The position numbers were made by a program, and so were the translations under genes. The notes beneath the pieces were generated by a model, which did no database searches, was not told the DNA's origin, and saw only the letters and a list, made by a program, of their open reading frames with translations. From the NCBI GenBank assembly GCA_041493035.1, contig JBGPYB010000224.1:1-5943 (forward strand): DNA of 5,943 nucleotides, in the 5' to 3' direction. The first letter of the stretch is position 1; each line of letters opens with the position of its first letter. Of this stretch, positions 5,542 through 5,943 are shown piece by piece. Source of the DNA: JBGPYB01 sp041493035. Lineage in GTDB: Bacteria > Acidobacteriota > Vicinamibacteria > Fen-336.

Positions 5542-5943
5542 GTGCATTTCGAATGGATTGATCGGCCGGATCGGTGGCGGGAGTTGCGCCCCGTCTGGGA
5601 CAGCGTCGTCGCCTTGAGCGAGCGACCCAGCATCTACGCCTGCCTCGACTTCCTCGAGACGAGCTGGACCCACTTTGCGCTCCCGCGCGGGGATGAGCTC
5701 GCGATTCTCGCCCTCTGGGATGGCGCGCGTCTCGAGGGGTTCGCCCCGCTGCGACTCTCGCGCGCCCGCACCTATGGCGTATCGGTGAGACAGCTCAGTC
5801 CGCTGAACGACTGGGAGGCCGATCGGGCTCCGCTCGTCTTCCCTGCGGGTCGGGAGGAAGAGTGCATGCTGGCGATGCTGTCCTTCCTCTGGGAGCACTC
5901 TAAACGCTGGGATTTTCTCAAGCTTCGACAGGTGTCCCCTGAC
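5542..5943 (+). CDS. CelD/FemAB-like GNAT acetyltransferase, N-terminal part, runs off the right edge
   Basis: The first 134 residues of a protein, open to the window end without a stop. The pattern matches the N-terminal half of CelD/BcsL-type (FemAB-like) acyltransferases. It has RWRELRPVWDSVVALS (11-26), then a conserved aromatic stretch leading to FLETSWTHF (37-45), then ELAILALWDGARLEGFAPLRLSR (52-74, a beta strand pair ending in the family's hydrophobic-P-L motif). SVRQLSPLNDWEADRAPLV (81-99) and WDFLKLRQV (123-131) follow. Members transfer acyl groups, often onto polysaccharide sugars or amino groups, and are common in exopolysaccharide gene clusters. This agrees with the ATP-grasp gene upstream. 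GTG at 5542 is chosen because of the GGGAG site and because similarity begins at once. The acetyl-CoA-binding half lies beyond the window, so function and intactness are unproven. It is head-to-head with the minus-strand remnant of the same broad family. Confidence 0.72.
   Translation, partial: MHFEWIDRPDRWRELRPVWDSVVALSERPSIYACLDFLETSWTHFALPRGDELAILALWDGARLEGFAPLRLSRARTYGVSVRQLSPLNDWEADRAPLVFPAGREEECMLAMLSFLWEHSKRWDFLKLRQVSPD

Noticed and set aside
5134..5898. Long open minus-strand frame of 254 codons over the right end
   Set aside because: It is out of frame with the GNAT-like remnant and antisense to the plus-strand GNAT gene. Its translation shows no family motifs. High GC content leaves such shadow frames open.

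Overview
The window is GC-rich, densely coding bacterial DNA. It carries a Rieske/cytochrome b module, a bacterial topoisomerase VI A subunit and a lysine/alanine/proline-rich H1-like protein. This fits a GC-rich lineage such as Acidobacteriota, Myxococcota, Planctomycetota or a relative. The phylum cannot be fixed from the sequence alone. No rRNA, tRNA, CRISPR array or insertion sequence was seen.

Left part (1-3865, all minus strand): a likely five-gene transcription unit, read from right to left. It begins with a full-length topoisomerase VI A (Spo11-like) gene with a GTG start behind a GGAGG site. After 14 bases comes a protein with an acid-free, H1-like tail of about 100 residues joined to an unrecognised helical domain. 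After 19 bases comes a membrane-anchored HEAT-repeat protein. After 79 bases comes a Tat-type Rieske iron-sulfur protein, and after 31 bases the N-terminus of cytochrome b, which runs off the left edge. The last three genes look like part of a quinol-oxidising bc-type complex. The first two look like a DNA-topology or chromatin pair. No topoisomerase VI B (GHKL ATPase) gene lies next to the A gene in this window.

Middle (3866-3996): a 131-base divergent intergenic region that should hold promoters in both directions.

Right part (3997-5943): surface-polysaccharide-type genes. A plus-strand sugar-transfer-associated ATP-grasp protein ends tail-to-tail (CTAG overlap) with a minus-strand reading frame. 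That frame carries only the C-terminal part of a CelD/FemAB-like GNAT acetyltransferase and looks like a truncated gene. Immediately beyond its broken end, a plus-strand gene begins that encodes the N-terminal part of a protein of the same broad family and runs off the right edge. The head-to-head pairing of a family N-terminus with a family C-terminus suggests rearrangement or decay in a paralogue array.

The most interesting item is the topoisomerase VI A gene without a visible B subunit, tightly coupled to an H1-like protein.
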